Part shown: in pieces, positions 1-10,108 of the stretch | Position numbering within the stretch: position 1 is the first letter of the stretch | How the letters are laid out: each line of letters opens with the position of its first letter | Assembly (NCBI GenBank): GCA_039707655.1 | Contig: CM077676.1 | Location: 190,522,936-190,586,935 of the forward strand | DNA from: Elymus sibiricus | Lineage: Eukaryota > Streptophyta > Magnoliopsida > Poales > Poaceae | Direction: 5' to 3' | Length of the DNA stretch: 64,000 nt | Position numbers and translations under genes: made by a program | Notes under the pieces: generated by a model | What the model saw: the letters and a program-made list of their open reading frames with translations, nothing else | Database searches by the model: none | What the model was told of the DNA's origin: nothing

Positions 1-1681
1 CATATTCTCTTTCTCCTCCTCCCAGTCATCTTCTTGCTCGCGACAGAGGGCAGGGGAGGGCTCGGCCTCCAGCGTGGCCAACGCCTGGCAGCTCCCAAGG
101 GCCGGCCAGCGAGCGCCGGGGCACGGCCGCTCCTCGCCGCGTCCATGGGTGGCCGCGGGGTCGCCCGAGACAGCCTGAAGCACCGGCGCCGCGGCTCGGG
201 TGCCACGGCTGGAGCAAGGCGGGGGGGCGCGCCGGCAGGGCTTCCCGCCGGAGATGGAGGGCGGTGGCGACTTGCGGGCTCCAGGGTGGTTCGAGGGTCG
301 CCAAGGAAAGGGAGGGGAGGGCTTCGGCAAGGGGTTGGCCGACGGGGCCGAGCGGCAATGGCAGCCATGGGAGGGGGCAGGAGCTCCTAGAGCTCGGTGG
401 GAGGGGCTGTGGCTTGCGAGAGGAGCTCGGGGACGCGCTAAATAGCAGTGGGAGGGCTCTGGAAGGCAGGGGAGGTGGCGCCGAAGCTCCGAGAGGCTCG
501 GCGACGTGGCGGCATTCCGGTGGAGCATCTAAGGTCGGCACAGCCGTCCAGGGGCTAGGGGACGAGGGCTAGGCGTGACCAGACGGTGTGGGGGAGCTCG
601 TGGCGCGCGGGGGCGAGCTGGGCGGCCGAGGAGGGGCCTCCCGAGGGGTCCAGTGCCCAGAGCACGCGGAGGGCATGCCCAACGCCAGCTATCCATGCGG
701 TCATCGCATGAATAGGTGCATGTGGTGCGCTCTGGCCAGGAAAAAGTTGTCTACCGCATGGACCCCACTTGCTGGAGCAACACTATGGGCTTGGTTCGAT
801 TAAAGTGACTTTGGGATGATGGGATGCATCAGCTAAAGTTTGTTGTAGAAAACTTGGGCATGAAGTTGTGGTCAAATGACTTGCCCAATGGGCCAAGAAA
901 GATGCCACAGGGGTTTAGGGTAGGAAGGACTATGATTTGGACAAAGATTTATCATAGTTGCTTCACAACTGACAATCTGGTCCAGGAAATGGAATTTGAA
1001 GCTGCACTCAGATAAAGTGTTGGATAGATCTGAAATTTGGTGGAGAATGATCATTTGGGCATATGAAGGCACTGCAAAAATTTCATACCATTTGGATAAA
1101 TAAAAATGGTACTTCCTTCACAATGCTTCCCACTGGACAGAAACTTGGGGGAATTATTGAGAAATATTGGATAGATAAAATGAGCCCAAATTTGGTGGAG
1201 GGAAGTTATATAGGTAGGAGAATGTCCTCGTAAAATTTCAGAATTTATGAAGCCATATAAAATATAGTTGCTTCACAAACTGAAATTATGACCAGAAACA
1301 AAGATTGGATGGTGTGCTCACCATGAGCATAGAATCTTGAATATTTTTACATATCCAAGGTCCATATGAGTCAAATGAATTTTGAGAATTTTGTGGGAAT
1401 TAATAGCAAGACATAAATATAGGTTGCTTCACAACCTAAAGCAAACAGGGTTATTCCTTTAATAGAAAAAGGAATATTCCCAAGGAATAAAGATTAGGGT
1501 TAGGCTAAGATGGAAATGACATGGTCTTGGGATAGATTTGAGAATGACAAGCCACTTGGGAGAGGAAGAAGAGATTATCTTCCCAGGTTTCAAGACCACA
1601 GAGCCACAGAAAAGGAATTCCAACTAAAATTTCAGAGAAATCCAAAAGAAAAAAGAAAGGGCCAAAAATCGGGGTGTCACA
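1..1681 (-). mobile_element. LTR of a gypsy-type retrotransposon, cut by the window edge
   Basis: Read on the minus strand, the segment begins TGTGACACCCCGATTTTTGG at 1681, a start typical of grass gypsy LTRs, and runs left off the window. It has a very GC-rich part (1-800) and an AT-rich part (800-1500) in which the phrase GTTGCTTCACAA recurs at about 957, 1268 and 1425. The long open frames in the GC-rich part overlap on both strands and match nothing I know, so I do not call them genes. It interrupts element A, because A's 3' LTR is missing from this side. The 5 bases after the end (1682-1686, ACACG) would be the target duplication, but the partner is outside the window. A solo LTR and the 5' LTR of a complete minus-strand element are both possible. 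Confidence 0.6.
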
Positions 1682-1904
1682 ACACGCATCACCAAAAACA
1701 CATGTGAATGATCATACATAGATTAGAGATAAAGATAACCAATGCGCATAACATGAAGCATTGTATGATCAAGCACACAATCAACCAACATAGTCTCAAG
1801 CATAACGAACCAAAGTAGCAAGCATGAACCAAACACTCTCAAAGAAAATCAAACGAAGAAAAAGACAAGACGCTCTCTCTCGAAGCCTAAAGATCTATAC
1901 AAAT

Positions 1905-1918
1905 TCTCCCCCTTTGGC
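1905..1918 (-). other. Polypurine-tract-like sequence of element A
   Basis: On the minus strand this reads GCCAAAGGGGGAGA, just downstream of the extra ORF. Element B has an almost identical tract at about 27077-27090 in the same place, in addition to the tract that touches its 3' LTR, so this may be an internal purine tract rather than the one that primes plus-strand synthesis. Confidence 0.5.
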
Positions 1919-1963
1919 AACAAGTACCAAAAAGCTTGAATAGGTATAGAGCTACTCGTCACT

Positions 1964-4041
1964 CTAGGCACGATCTACGATAGCTCCTGGAGGTGAAGAT
2001 CTCTGGCTGGCAGCTCCGGTGTGCGTCGATGGCGTTGAGATCACTGCGTCTGCAAAAGCTTCGGCTGAAGTCTGCTGTGCTGGTGGAGTAGACACTAGTG
2101 CTGGAACGGATGGAGCAGCAGCTGGGACAGAAACTGTAGTCCTCACATCTGTAGTTGGTACAGCGGCAGACCTCGGTGCCCTAGGCACTGTATGAAACAT
2201 GTCTGTGGTAGGTCTCTCATCACCACTGTCCTCATCAGACTCTCTGACTTTGTCCATGTCTTTCTTGAGCTTCTCCATTGTAGTCTGGATTTCTGTGACT
2301 TTCACATCAAGATCATAAAACTTTGTTTCCACAATCTGCTCTAAGCTTGCCTGATTCTTGACAAGGTTGGCTAGACTTTGTTCAATCCTCTGGGTAGCTT
2401 CTAGCAGATAAGTCATTTGATCAGACTTGGTCTTGAGCTGAGCTGTGGATGAGCTAGGGGCTGATGCTTCCTTGGCTGCTTTAGCTACTTCAATCTTTGC
2501 CTGTGCCTCAGCAGAAGTAGGGTGAGAAGGATCCATCACCACTACATTGTCCTCAAACTCAGGAAACAATGGAAGGTGCTCTCAGTCAAGAAGATATGTG
2601 CTTGTTCCAACCTTGGAATTGATGAGCAACTAAATGTGCGGAGCAAAACCACATGACCTCTTTTGGTCAGCTGCTGTCTTCTTTATGGTCTCTACAATCA
2701 GACTCATAACTTTGAAATTCTGTGGAACATCAAACAGGTCCAGCAAGTTGATGGAGTGGCCACGTATCATCTTGTCATCTCCAGATTTGGGCATCAAGGT
2801 ATGTCTCAAAATAGTGTTGGTGGTGGCCAATCCAGGTAGCAGGTGCTTCACTGAACCTAGCTTGTGTGTCTCAAGATCCTTCTCTAGAATAGGCTTGTAC
2901 ATGTTCTTCATGGAATTGTGGTCTTTCTTGGGCTTGGCATAAACATCAATGTCATCCTCTTCATCCTTAGGAGCATTAAGAAGAGCAGCCCACTCAGTGA
3001 TAGAAGACTGGTATCTCACTCCTTCAGTCATCCACACAATCTTCCCATTTGGATAGAAGTGTGCCGTGGAATAGAATTGCATGATCATTTCATCACTCCA
3101 TGATGTAAGTTTCCTTCCAATGAAGGTATGAATCCCAGCAAGATTGAAACTCTCATGAACATGAGGAAAATAGTCTTCATTCTCATCAATGTACTCCCAT
3201 TTGACCCATCTCATGTCACTGACTATTGGTTTCTAGTCTAGCAGCACTGTCTCATAAAAGTCTTGTTGCTCTCGAGTGTGAAACCTATAGTCACAAGCTA
3301 TTTTTCTCCTGATAGAATAGGGATCATTCTCTCTCCATTTTCTTAGACCATTATCCCTTCTTGCTTTCATATCTTCTGCTATAGGGTGGGTATCATCATG
3401 ATCAGGCAACTTTGGCCTTAGCTTCTTGAGCACTAGTGGCTCATCATCAACCTCAGCTTCAGGCACTGGGGCCTTGTTCTTCTCCTTAGCTGAAACATCT
3501 CTTGTGGTTCTCTTGGCTCTGATTGTTGTAGCTTTCTTTGTCTTGGAGGAGGTGCTGGATTTCATTGCACTTGCCATGAGCTTCTGTTGCTTTGCAGGAG
3601 GTGGATTTGCTGGTTCTTCCTCTTCATCGTCAGTTGCACCATCTCTCCTCATGGAGGTTTGCTTGAAGATCACATGGGCAGTTTGTTTTCTCTCTCTCTT
3701 CTTGCCTGCAACTTTTGCTTTTGAGCCACTTGGCTCCTCAAGAGTGAGTGTCATTCCTGCTTGGCTGCAGTTGATTCTGAAATCTTTCTTGTGACTCCTC
3801 TTTCCTTCCTTGTGCCATATTCCTTGGCTACAACAGCTGGCTTCTTCTTTTTAGAGGTTCCTTCCTCAGCAGCAAAATCCTCATCATCATCAGAATTTTT
3901 CTTCTTCCTTGATCTGGTGGCTGCCTTAGGCAATTCTGGAGAGCTCCTTTCTCCTTCATAGAAACTTTCCTCAAGGCTCGACCCTGCACTTAGCTCTGCT
4001 GCTTGCTCTGACATGTTCTGGCTGTCACTAGCATCTGACAT
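1964..4041 (-). pseudogene. Extra ORF of element A, 'putative plant transposon protein' type
   Basis: A coding sequence between gag and the missing 3' LTR. The likely start is the ATG at 4041 (MSDASDSQNMSEQ). It opens with a basic and acidic low-complexity region (runs of KKK, DDDED, EEEE), continues with a conserved region at about 3360-2640 (motifs YRFHTREQQDFYE, MQFYSTAHFYPN, ITEWAALLNAP, LRHTLMPK) and ends with a coiled-coil-like, Ser/Thr/Pro-rich tail. The conserved part resembles the plant protein family annotated as putative plant transposon protein (PF20167, from memory); its biochemical role is not known to me. The ORF in element B (27155-28585) is of the same family. The frame is broken by a frameshift near 3755 and in-frame stops near 3233 and 2630. 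Element position suggests the extra or env-like ORF of SIRE-type elements, but I see no clear membrane segments. Confidence 0.75.
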
Positions 4042-4169
4042 CTTGCAAACAGACCTATGAATAGTTGGATATGGGCAGAGTAGATGAGTCATCACAAAAA
4101 GATAGCTGGTTTTTGACAATATGAGTTCAAATCTTAGTTTCAACTTTTCACAGAAGGGATTTTGGATCA

Positions 4170-4390
4170 TCCGAGTTGATCATTTCGGTGATATCGAAGC
4201 ACTCAACAGAAACTTGGCACACAGTTTCAGTCAGACCAATTTGTGGCTCAGTGTCTCCGATATGCTAGGGTTTCACAGAAACTTACTTTCGGTCTCACCG
4301 ATTCGTACAACTCGGTGGCACCGAGGGGTACTAGTGCAATGCTAAAGCCAAATCGGTGACTCCGAAAATTTCAATTCAGTTGGTCCGAGA
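4170..4390. repeat. Internal palindrome cluster 2 of element A
   Basis: Several 13-bp imperfect palindromes of the CGG-N5-CCG form, for example TCGGTCTCACCGA at 4289-4301, TCGGTGGCACCGA at 4312-4324 and TCGGTGACTCCGA at 4353-4365, with more degenerate copies around them. They are of the same kind as those in the LTR at 8447-8832. Confidence 0.8.
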
Positions 4391-4744
4391 TGCATTCTGC
4401 GAAAACTTAAAACTAATTTTTTTTGCTTGAATCTATTCCAAGGAATTTATATGAGGAATGAGTATTGCAAACTGTGGCATGAATCATGGCGAGTTCCCTA
4501 GTGCATAGAATCAGAAATTGAAGCACAAAGGGGATCGGATTTTACCCTAACTTGGCGCAAAATCTCTACGGTGGCAACGGAGGGAGAGATTCCCGTTGAC
4601 GGCGACGGAATCCAATGGTGAGGGCACGCTGGACGCAAAGGCGACAGTCCGGAGACCTAGCGACGGCAGCAGTGGGGCGCGGGTTCGAAAGGTTTTGAGA
4701 AATTTCAATCGAACGGACCCGCTGGATATATATACCCACTGGCT

Positions 4745-4990
4745 GTCAGTGGCTCCAATTGAAGCGAATCGGTGGCATCGAGACGTGCAACTGCTTGCAG
4801 TTAGGCGTATCGGTGGCTCCGAGATGATTCATGTCGGTTGCACCGAGATAGAAAATCTGATCAGTCTAAATGGTTTCGGTGAGACCGAATGTGAATGGGT
4901 TGGTCTAACCGAAAAACATCTAGAAGGTTTTGGAGTTCAGTCCTTGACAGATCGGTGACTCTGAGTGCGCCTCACCCGGAGGGTCCGAAA
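4745..4990. repeat. Internal palindrome cluster 1 of element A
   Basis: Copies include TCGGTGGCATCGA (4769-4781), TCGGTGGCTCCGA (4810-4822), TCGGTTGCACCGA (4834-4846), TCGGTGAGACCGA (4876-4888) and TCGGTGACTCTGA (4952-4964). The cluster lies directly upstream, on the minus strand, of the TATATATA at 4734-4727. Confidence 0.8.
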
Positions 4991-5790
4991 AAGACTTGTT
5001 CAACTTTTTGTGATATAGCAAGAATAGAATTTGAGACAAGAAAGAATAGATAGCTAGAGGAGGTTCTTAGGCATTCTTGTACATCCACTTGGCCAGAAAA
5101 ACCAAGACAATCAAAACAACAAATGGATGTCCTTGAATGAAGAAAAAATATGCATAGCAACATGCTCACACAATAAGGTAGCAATTGAAATATGTGTCAA
5201 ACATGCACAACCAATTCTAGTATCTATCAAGCAATGGGCAATGACATAGTCATCTACATATGAGTATATTGACTTAGGAGTCAAATGAGAACATTTGATC
5301 ATAGGTCATACTCATTGTTTAAGCACAAGTGGGGCTACCACTTTTACATTAAGCATTAATGTGTTCACACCATTAGAGTTGCTTTAGCTCAAGTCTTAGA
5401 GCAAAGCTCCCCCTAGATGTGATATCCCCCCAAGGAGGGATGAACTAACCTTGGGTTTTGTCGATGATGACTTCATGTAGATGTTGAAGATGTGGATGCT
5501 CAATGTTGATGTAGACCATCAAGAGTTGGGAGCAATCCTTGGAGTTTTGCACTTTCAATACCTACATGGGTTAGTCCCACACAAGGAACATACAAAGATA
5601 TCCATAGACATAGAGTGAAATGCACATATGATGATGTCCATGAATGCATTGAATACCTTGTCCCTTGCCTTACCAACAAGAGGGTTTGTGACTCCATGAA
5701 CTAGTGCAAGATGTTGAAGTTGGTTGCACAAGTTCTTGCCATAAATGAATGTGAGTGAAGTTTGTTGGCGGAGTCATCCTCAAGAACTCT
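4991..5790 (-). other. Spacer of element A where pol would be expected
   Basis: Between the end of gag (5791) and the internal promoter region only about 0.8 kb remains. It has no recognisable protease, integrase, reverse transcriptase or RNase H motif in any frame. Near 5410-5440 it contains CTCCCCCTAGATGTG-like sequence resembling what follows the RNase H stop in element B (near 29805), which fits loss of pol as a block. Confidence 0.55.
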
Positions 5791-7547
5791 CTAGTTCTTC
5801 TTCTTTGGGACCCACATCAACTTGATGGGAATCCTTGGAGTTGTGGTAGCACTTGATGAAGTAGAACTTGATGAAATCTTGGGAACCCACTTGACCAAGG
5901 CTTGAGTTGCTTCTTCAAATGAGTCAATCTCCTCTTGAAGCTTGTCCTTGCCTTTTAACTTGTGGTCTTGTGGTGGAAGATCATCTTGAGCTTGTGTTCC
6001 CTTGAAGGAAGTAGGATCATACTTCTCTTATTGAGGAACAAACTTCGTCTTGGGGTATTGATCTTCTTTCACTCAACTCCATTGGTATTGAACTTTTGTT
6101 CAAAACCAATACCTTGGTTCTTCCGGTGCCTTCCTTGCTTGCGCACAATTTCCTCAAATTGCTTACTCCCGGCAAGGCTTTTATAGACACCCTTTTCTAT
6201 AATTCCTTTCAATAGATTGTTTTCTTACTCAAGTGTAACTTGGCTAAGAGAATCATTAGTGGAATCAATAGAACTACTAGAGGTAGAACCCTTTTTACCC
6301 TTGTTACTAGTTTGCTTAGATTTAACTTGTGGCATAAAGGTAGACAAGAGTAAACGTTTGGAAAGATATGAAGAACTCTTCTTTCGAAGATCGTCATTGA
6401 TAGCTTTAAGAAACTCATGCTCTTGCTCTAAATTTAGCTTCTCGAAGCTTAGCTTCTCATGAGATCTTAAAAGCTCTCTATGATCCTCTTGAGTTGTTTC
6501 ATGAGCTAACTTAAGAGCATTTAGTTCTTTAGTTAGACGCTCAATCTCCCTCATAGCATTGTCATTCATTTCCTCTTGACTATTATTACTAGCATTTTCA
6601 TTGTAGCTCACATAACTAGTCTTATCAACAAGTAAATCATCATCACCAAGCAAATCATCATCATCACTATTGAAGTCAAAGTATTCGAGGTGTGATACCT
6701 TGGGGCCATTTGCCATGAAGCATCTTCCAATTCCTTCATTTGGTGAATCAAATAGATCATAGGAGTTGGATGACACAAGAGCAAGTCCGGCAACACCTTC
6801 ATCTTGACTATAGTCGGAGTTGGAGTGATAGCTTCTCTCGGAGTGGTTGTCGGAGTCGGAGCCGGAAATCCATTCACCAACATGAGCATGATGTCTTCTT
6901 CTAGTGTAGCTCTTGGATGACTTGTCCTTCCTTTCCGAATCCTTGCTTCTTCGAGAAGATCTTCATTCATAACGATCATCCCTACTCCTTCTCTCCTTGT
7001 GAGGTGATTCATCTCTTCTATGTCTTCCTCTTGGCGATTCGTCTCTTCTCTTGTGAGGTGTCGTACACTCATTGGAATAGTGTCTGGGTCTTCCACAATT
7101 GTAGCAATTACGGTCACGACTTGATGATCTTTTCTCATAGTGTCTTGAGCTTGAGCTTCTTTCTTTTCCTTTGTTCTTGTAAAACTTGTTGAATCTTTTC
7201 ACCATTAGGCTTATCTCTTCATTGGATACTAGCTTGTCGCTTGAAGTTGCGAGAGCATCGGTTGACGCTTTGTAAGCACCACTTGATTTGTTGTGTAGCT
7301 CCTCTTTGTCCTTGAGTGACATCTCATGAGCATTGTATTGCAACATCTTCAATTCTTCCGCGGTTGCTTCACGATCCGGTTCCTTACCATCCTCAAAGAA
7401 TTCACCTTGCAAGCCAACACGAACAACGGCCCAAACGGCGGGGTTATGACCAAGAATATGCATTTTCATCTTATGTTTCCAACTAGCAAAGTTTGTACCA
7501 TCAAAATATGGACCTCTACGGTGATAGTTACCCTCACTAGACGCCAT
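5791..7547 (-). pseudogene. gag: gag of element A (copia type), broken
   Basis: A retrotransposon capsid-type protein. It starts MASSEGNYHRRGPYFDGTNF at 7547, the usual opening of SIRE-like copia gag, with the FDGTNFASWKHKMKMHI motif. The central gag domain looks shortened: after about residue 95 the sequence jumps to a Ser/Asp-rich and basic region. A CCHC zinc knuckle (CYNCGRPRHYSNEC) lies near 7110-7060, followed by Arg/Ser-rich sequence, an acidic stretch (FNSDDDDLLGDDDL) and a coiled coil (about 6600-6370). Motifs such as SLAGSKQFEEIVRKQGR and WVPKKKN continue in the reading direction to a stop at 5791. Defects are an in-frame stop near 6963, a stop at about 6225 and a frameshift near 6130. 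No pol follows. Confidence 0.85.
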
Positions 7548-7586
7548 AATCTCCTAGGTTGTGAAACCAATGAAATGGAGACCAAA

Positions 7587-7598
7587 GCTCTGATACCA
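7587..7598 (-). other. Primer-binding site of element A
   Basis: On the minus strand this reads TGGTATCAGAGC, complementary to the 3' end of initiator methionine tRNA, the usual primer of copia elements. It lies two bases inside the LTR boundary at 7601. Confidence 0.9.
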
Positions 7599-8396
7599 CT
7601 TGTAGGATCGAAAGTATGTCTAGAGGGGGGGTGATTAGACTACTTGGCCAAATAAAAACTAAACTTTTCCCAATTTTAGTTGTGGGCATATTTTAGCAAG
7701 TGTATCAACTCAAGTAACACCCTACATATGCAATTCTAAGAGTATAGCAGCGGAAAGTAAAACATTGCACATGTAAGTAAAGGAGGGGATCGGAGATTTC
7801 AAACGCAATGAAGACAAGATGATTTTTGGCGTGGTTCTGATAGGTGATGCTATCGTATGTCCACGTTGATGGAGACTTCAACCCACGGAGGGTAATAGAT
7901 GCGCGAGTCCACGGAGGGCTCCACGCACAAAGGGTCCACGAAGAAGCAACCTTGTCTATTCCACCATGGCTTACGTCCACGAAAGACTAGCCTCACTCGG
8001 GGTAGATCTTCACGAAGTAGGCGGTCTCCTTGCCCTTACAAACTCCTTGATTCAACTCCACATGATCTTGGAGGCTCCCTAGTGACACCTAACCAATCTA
8101 GGAGACACCACTCTCCAAAAGGTAATATATGGTGTGTTGATGATGAACTCCTTGCTCTTGTGCTTCAAGTGATAGTCTCCCCAACACTCAAACACTCCCT
8201 CACAGATTTGGCTATGGTGGAAAAAAGATTTGAGTGGAAAGCAACTTAGGGAAGGCTAGAAATCAAGGTTCAAATGGTAGGATTGGAATATCTTGATCTC
8301 AACACATGAGTAGGTGGTTCTCTCTCAGAAAATGTATGGTGGAAATGTAGGCACGTTCTGATGGCTCTCTTACTTGGTAAGAGGGTGGTGGAGGGG

Positions 8397-8404
8397 TATA
8401 TATA
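8397..8404 (-). promoter_or_regulatory. TATA box of the element A LTR
   Basis: TATATATA on the minus strand, about 45 bp downstream of the last palindrome of the U3 array. It is the likely core promoter of the element. Confidence 0.65.
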
Positions 8405-8446
8405 GCCTCCACACGAAATCCAACCGTTACACACTTTTGACCAAAC

Positions 8447-8832
8447 TCGGTGGCACCGACTAGAATTCTCGGTGAGACCGACCTGTGCAAAAGATGTGAA
8501 CTTTTGAAGTTTTGGTGGGACCAAAGGGAAACAACTCGGAGCGACCGATGTGCAATGGTAGGGCAAACCTCGTTTCGGTGGCACCGATTGCAACATCTCG
8601 GTGAGACCGAAATAATTGCAACAAGGCAACAGAAAGTTGGTCAAGCCATCTCGGTGGCACCGATTGCAAACTCGGTTAGACCAAAATAATTGCAATTGAT
8701 GTCAGAGAGTTGGCAAGGCCATCTCGGTGGGACCGAGATCCATATCGGTGGATCCGACTTGTTAGGGTTTGGCTAGTGGCACTATCCTTATGAACTCGGT
8801 GGGTCCGAAAGAGTAGGATTCGGTGTGACCGA
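8447..8832. repeat. U3 palindrome array of element A (TCGGTGGCACCGA type)
   Basis: Nine copies of a 13-bp imperfect palindrome of the form TCGGTGNNNCCGA lie within 386 bp: 8447, 8469, 8575, 8598, 8651, 8724, 8745, 8796 and 8820 (start positions). The arms CGG and CCG are conserved and the 5-bp centre varies (TGGCA, TGAGA, TGGGA, TGGAT, TGGGT, TGTGA). Spacing is irregular, so this is not a simple tandem repeat. Confidence 0.9.
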
Positions 8833-9174
8833 GTTTGACTTTGGAAAATAGGACAAGTTTGGATAGAGAAAGTGGCTGAGGGTTTTGGAGCAGTATCACT
8901 AAGCACTTGAGCAATCAGATCATTATCAAAACCTCATCCCCTTTTAATAGTATTGGCTTTCCTATGGACTCAATGTGATCTTGGATCACTAAACCAAAAA
9001 TGAAGAGTCTTGAGCTTTTGCCAATGTATGTCCTTAGCATTTTGAAGGGTCCACATTCCCTAGTCCTTGCCATGCCAATCATTGAACTTCCTGAAATCTT
9101 TCACTTGAATGTTTATTAGTTCACTGAGATATATGTTGTTATAAATTACCAAAACCACCCGAGGATTAGTTGCA

Positions 9175-10025
9175 CTTTCGGCGGGATGGCCTCCGTCCCC
9201 AAGCTCGCTGCCGTAGTGTGGCGGAAGACGACGACAACGAGAGAAACCGCTTCCCGCTGACCCTCTGGTATGCTACCTCTTTTCGAACCATACCCTTGTG
9301 CTATTGCCCCATCTGCCCATGTCGCTGCATGCAGTTTTTTTTTCCACTGCCCCATCTCCTCAAGTTACTAGCCTCTACTGGTCATGCAGACGAAAACCTT
9401 AATTTGCACTATTAAAGGAAACCCTACTTCATGCAGACTAATCCATGTCTGGGGTGAATAAGGAAAGAAAGGGGGGAAAGTAGTACTGTAGAAGAGACTT
9501 GGTATCGAACCTGCATCTTGGTTGAAAAGGAGAAAAGCAGTAGTAGCTGAGGAACGAGTCTCTTGTCTCTTGGTTGAAAAAGGAAAGAAAGGCAGGACAA
9601 CATAGTAGAGAATGACCAGGTCGATAGGTTTGTTGTCCTCACATAGGAAAAAGGTGGCTAAAGAGAACAAAAATGGGAAGTAATCCAGATATGTTGCTTG
9701 GATATTTGTTGCTCTGGGCAACCATCCCTGCTTCACCACTCTATGCGTCCGTGAAGGTACATTGTACTTTTTTCGACAAAGGGTAGATTTTATTGGCTCA
9801 AAACGGAGCATCAAGAAGATACATAATACAATGAGCACACACCCGGCCTCTGCACAGCTAGGATGCACACAGCCAACACCATGCTATTATTGCCACTTTT
9901 TTGTTGTTAGTATAACGCCACCGGTAAAATTATGCTACTGCTAAAGTGAGGCCACTTTTAAGTAATGCCGCAGTCAGTCTAATGCCACCGATAAATTGAA
10001 AAAGGAAAGGAAGGGAGGAAAACTA
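9175..10025. other. Non-repetitive-looking stretch, no supported gene
   Basis: Directly after the LTR an ATG at 9186 opens a 24-codon frame (MASVPKLAAVVWRKTTTTRE) that ends at a TGA; a GTATGC follows shortly after and could be a splice donor, so a first-exon remnant is possible but weak. At 9420-9660 two related GGTTGAAAAAGGAAAGAAAGG-like purine stretches occur. At 9769 a T-run followed by CGACAAAGGGTAGATTTTAT resembles a junction of a decayed repeat. I see no convincing gene. Confidence 0.4.
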
Positions 10026-10106
10026 CTACCTCTCTTTCAAAATACAAGACGTTTTGGTACATTAAACTGAACCGCGACAATGTCTTATATTAAGGAACGG
10101 AGGGTG
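10026..10106. mobile_element. Stowaway-type MITE (decayed)
   Basis: An 81-bp element starting CTACCTCTCTTTC and ending GAACGGAGGGTG, flanked by TA on both sides (10024-10025 and 10107-10108). The ends match the Stowaway consensus CTCCCTCCGT type and the two halves can fold back imperfectly. There is no coding capacity. Confidence 0.75.
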
Positions 10107-10108
10107 TA

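Larger units (their letters stand above)
4042..4990 (-). promoter_or_regulatory. Internal promoter-like region before the extra ORF of element A
   Basis: Read on the minus strand there is first a cluster of TCGGTGNNACCGA-type palindromes (4990-4745), then TATATATA at 4734-4727, then a GC-rich and pyrimidine-rich stretch resembling a 5' leader (about 4720-4500), a second palindrome cluster (4390-4170) and finally the ATG at 4041. The LTR of the same element has the same palindrome just upstream of its own TATA box. The promoter function is inference from this order; no transcript is available. Confidence 0.5.
1682..9174 (-). mobile_element. Element A: SIRE-like copia retrotransposon without pol, 3' end cut
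   Basis: Order on the minus strand: 5' LTR (7601-9174), primer-binding site (7587-7598), gag (7547-5791), a short spacer, an internal promoter-like region (4990-4042), an extra ORF (4041-1964) and a polypurine-like tract (1918-1905). No protease, integrase, reverse transcriptase or RNase H is recognisable between gag and the extra ORF, so mobility would need enzymes supplied in trans. The 3' LTR is not in the window because another LTR interrupts the element at 1682. The bases after the right LTR (9175-9179, CTTTC) would be the target duplication. Assignment to the SIRE/Maximus lineage rests on the gag type, the LTR start and the extra ORF, which element B shares. Confidence 0.75.
7601..9174 (-). 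repeat. 5' LTR of element A
   Basis: The LTR is 1574 bp and on the minus strand runs from TGCAACTAATCCTCGGGTGG (9174) to CTTTCGATCCTACA (7601). The start carries GGTTTTGGTAATT, similar to the starts of element B (GGTTTTGGTGATTGATGACA) and element E. U3 contains an array of palindromes (8832-8447), then TATATATA (8404-8397). The second LTR is not in the window, so both borders rest on TG/CA ends and the adjacent primer site. Confidence 0.85.

Noticed and set aside
26..541. Long open frames in the GC-rich left edge as genes
   Set aside because: Frames are open on both strands at once, are low-complexity, and lie inside an LTR. GC-rich DNA lacks stops by composition.
5500..5697. Remaining pol fragment in element A
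   Set aside because: The frame has no integrase, RT or RNase H motif; cysteine and tryptophan content looks incidental.
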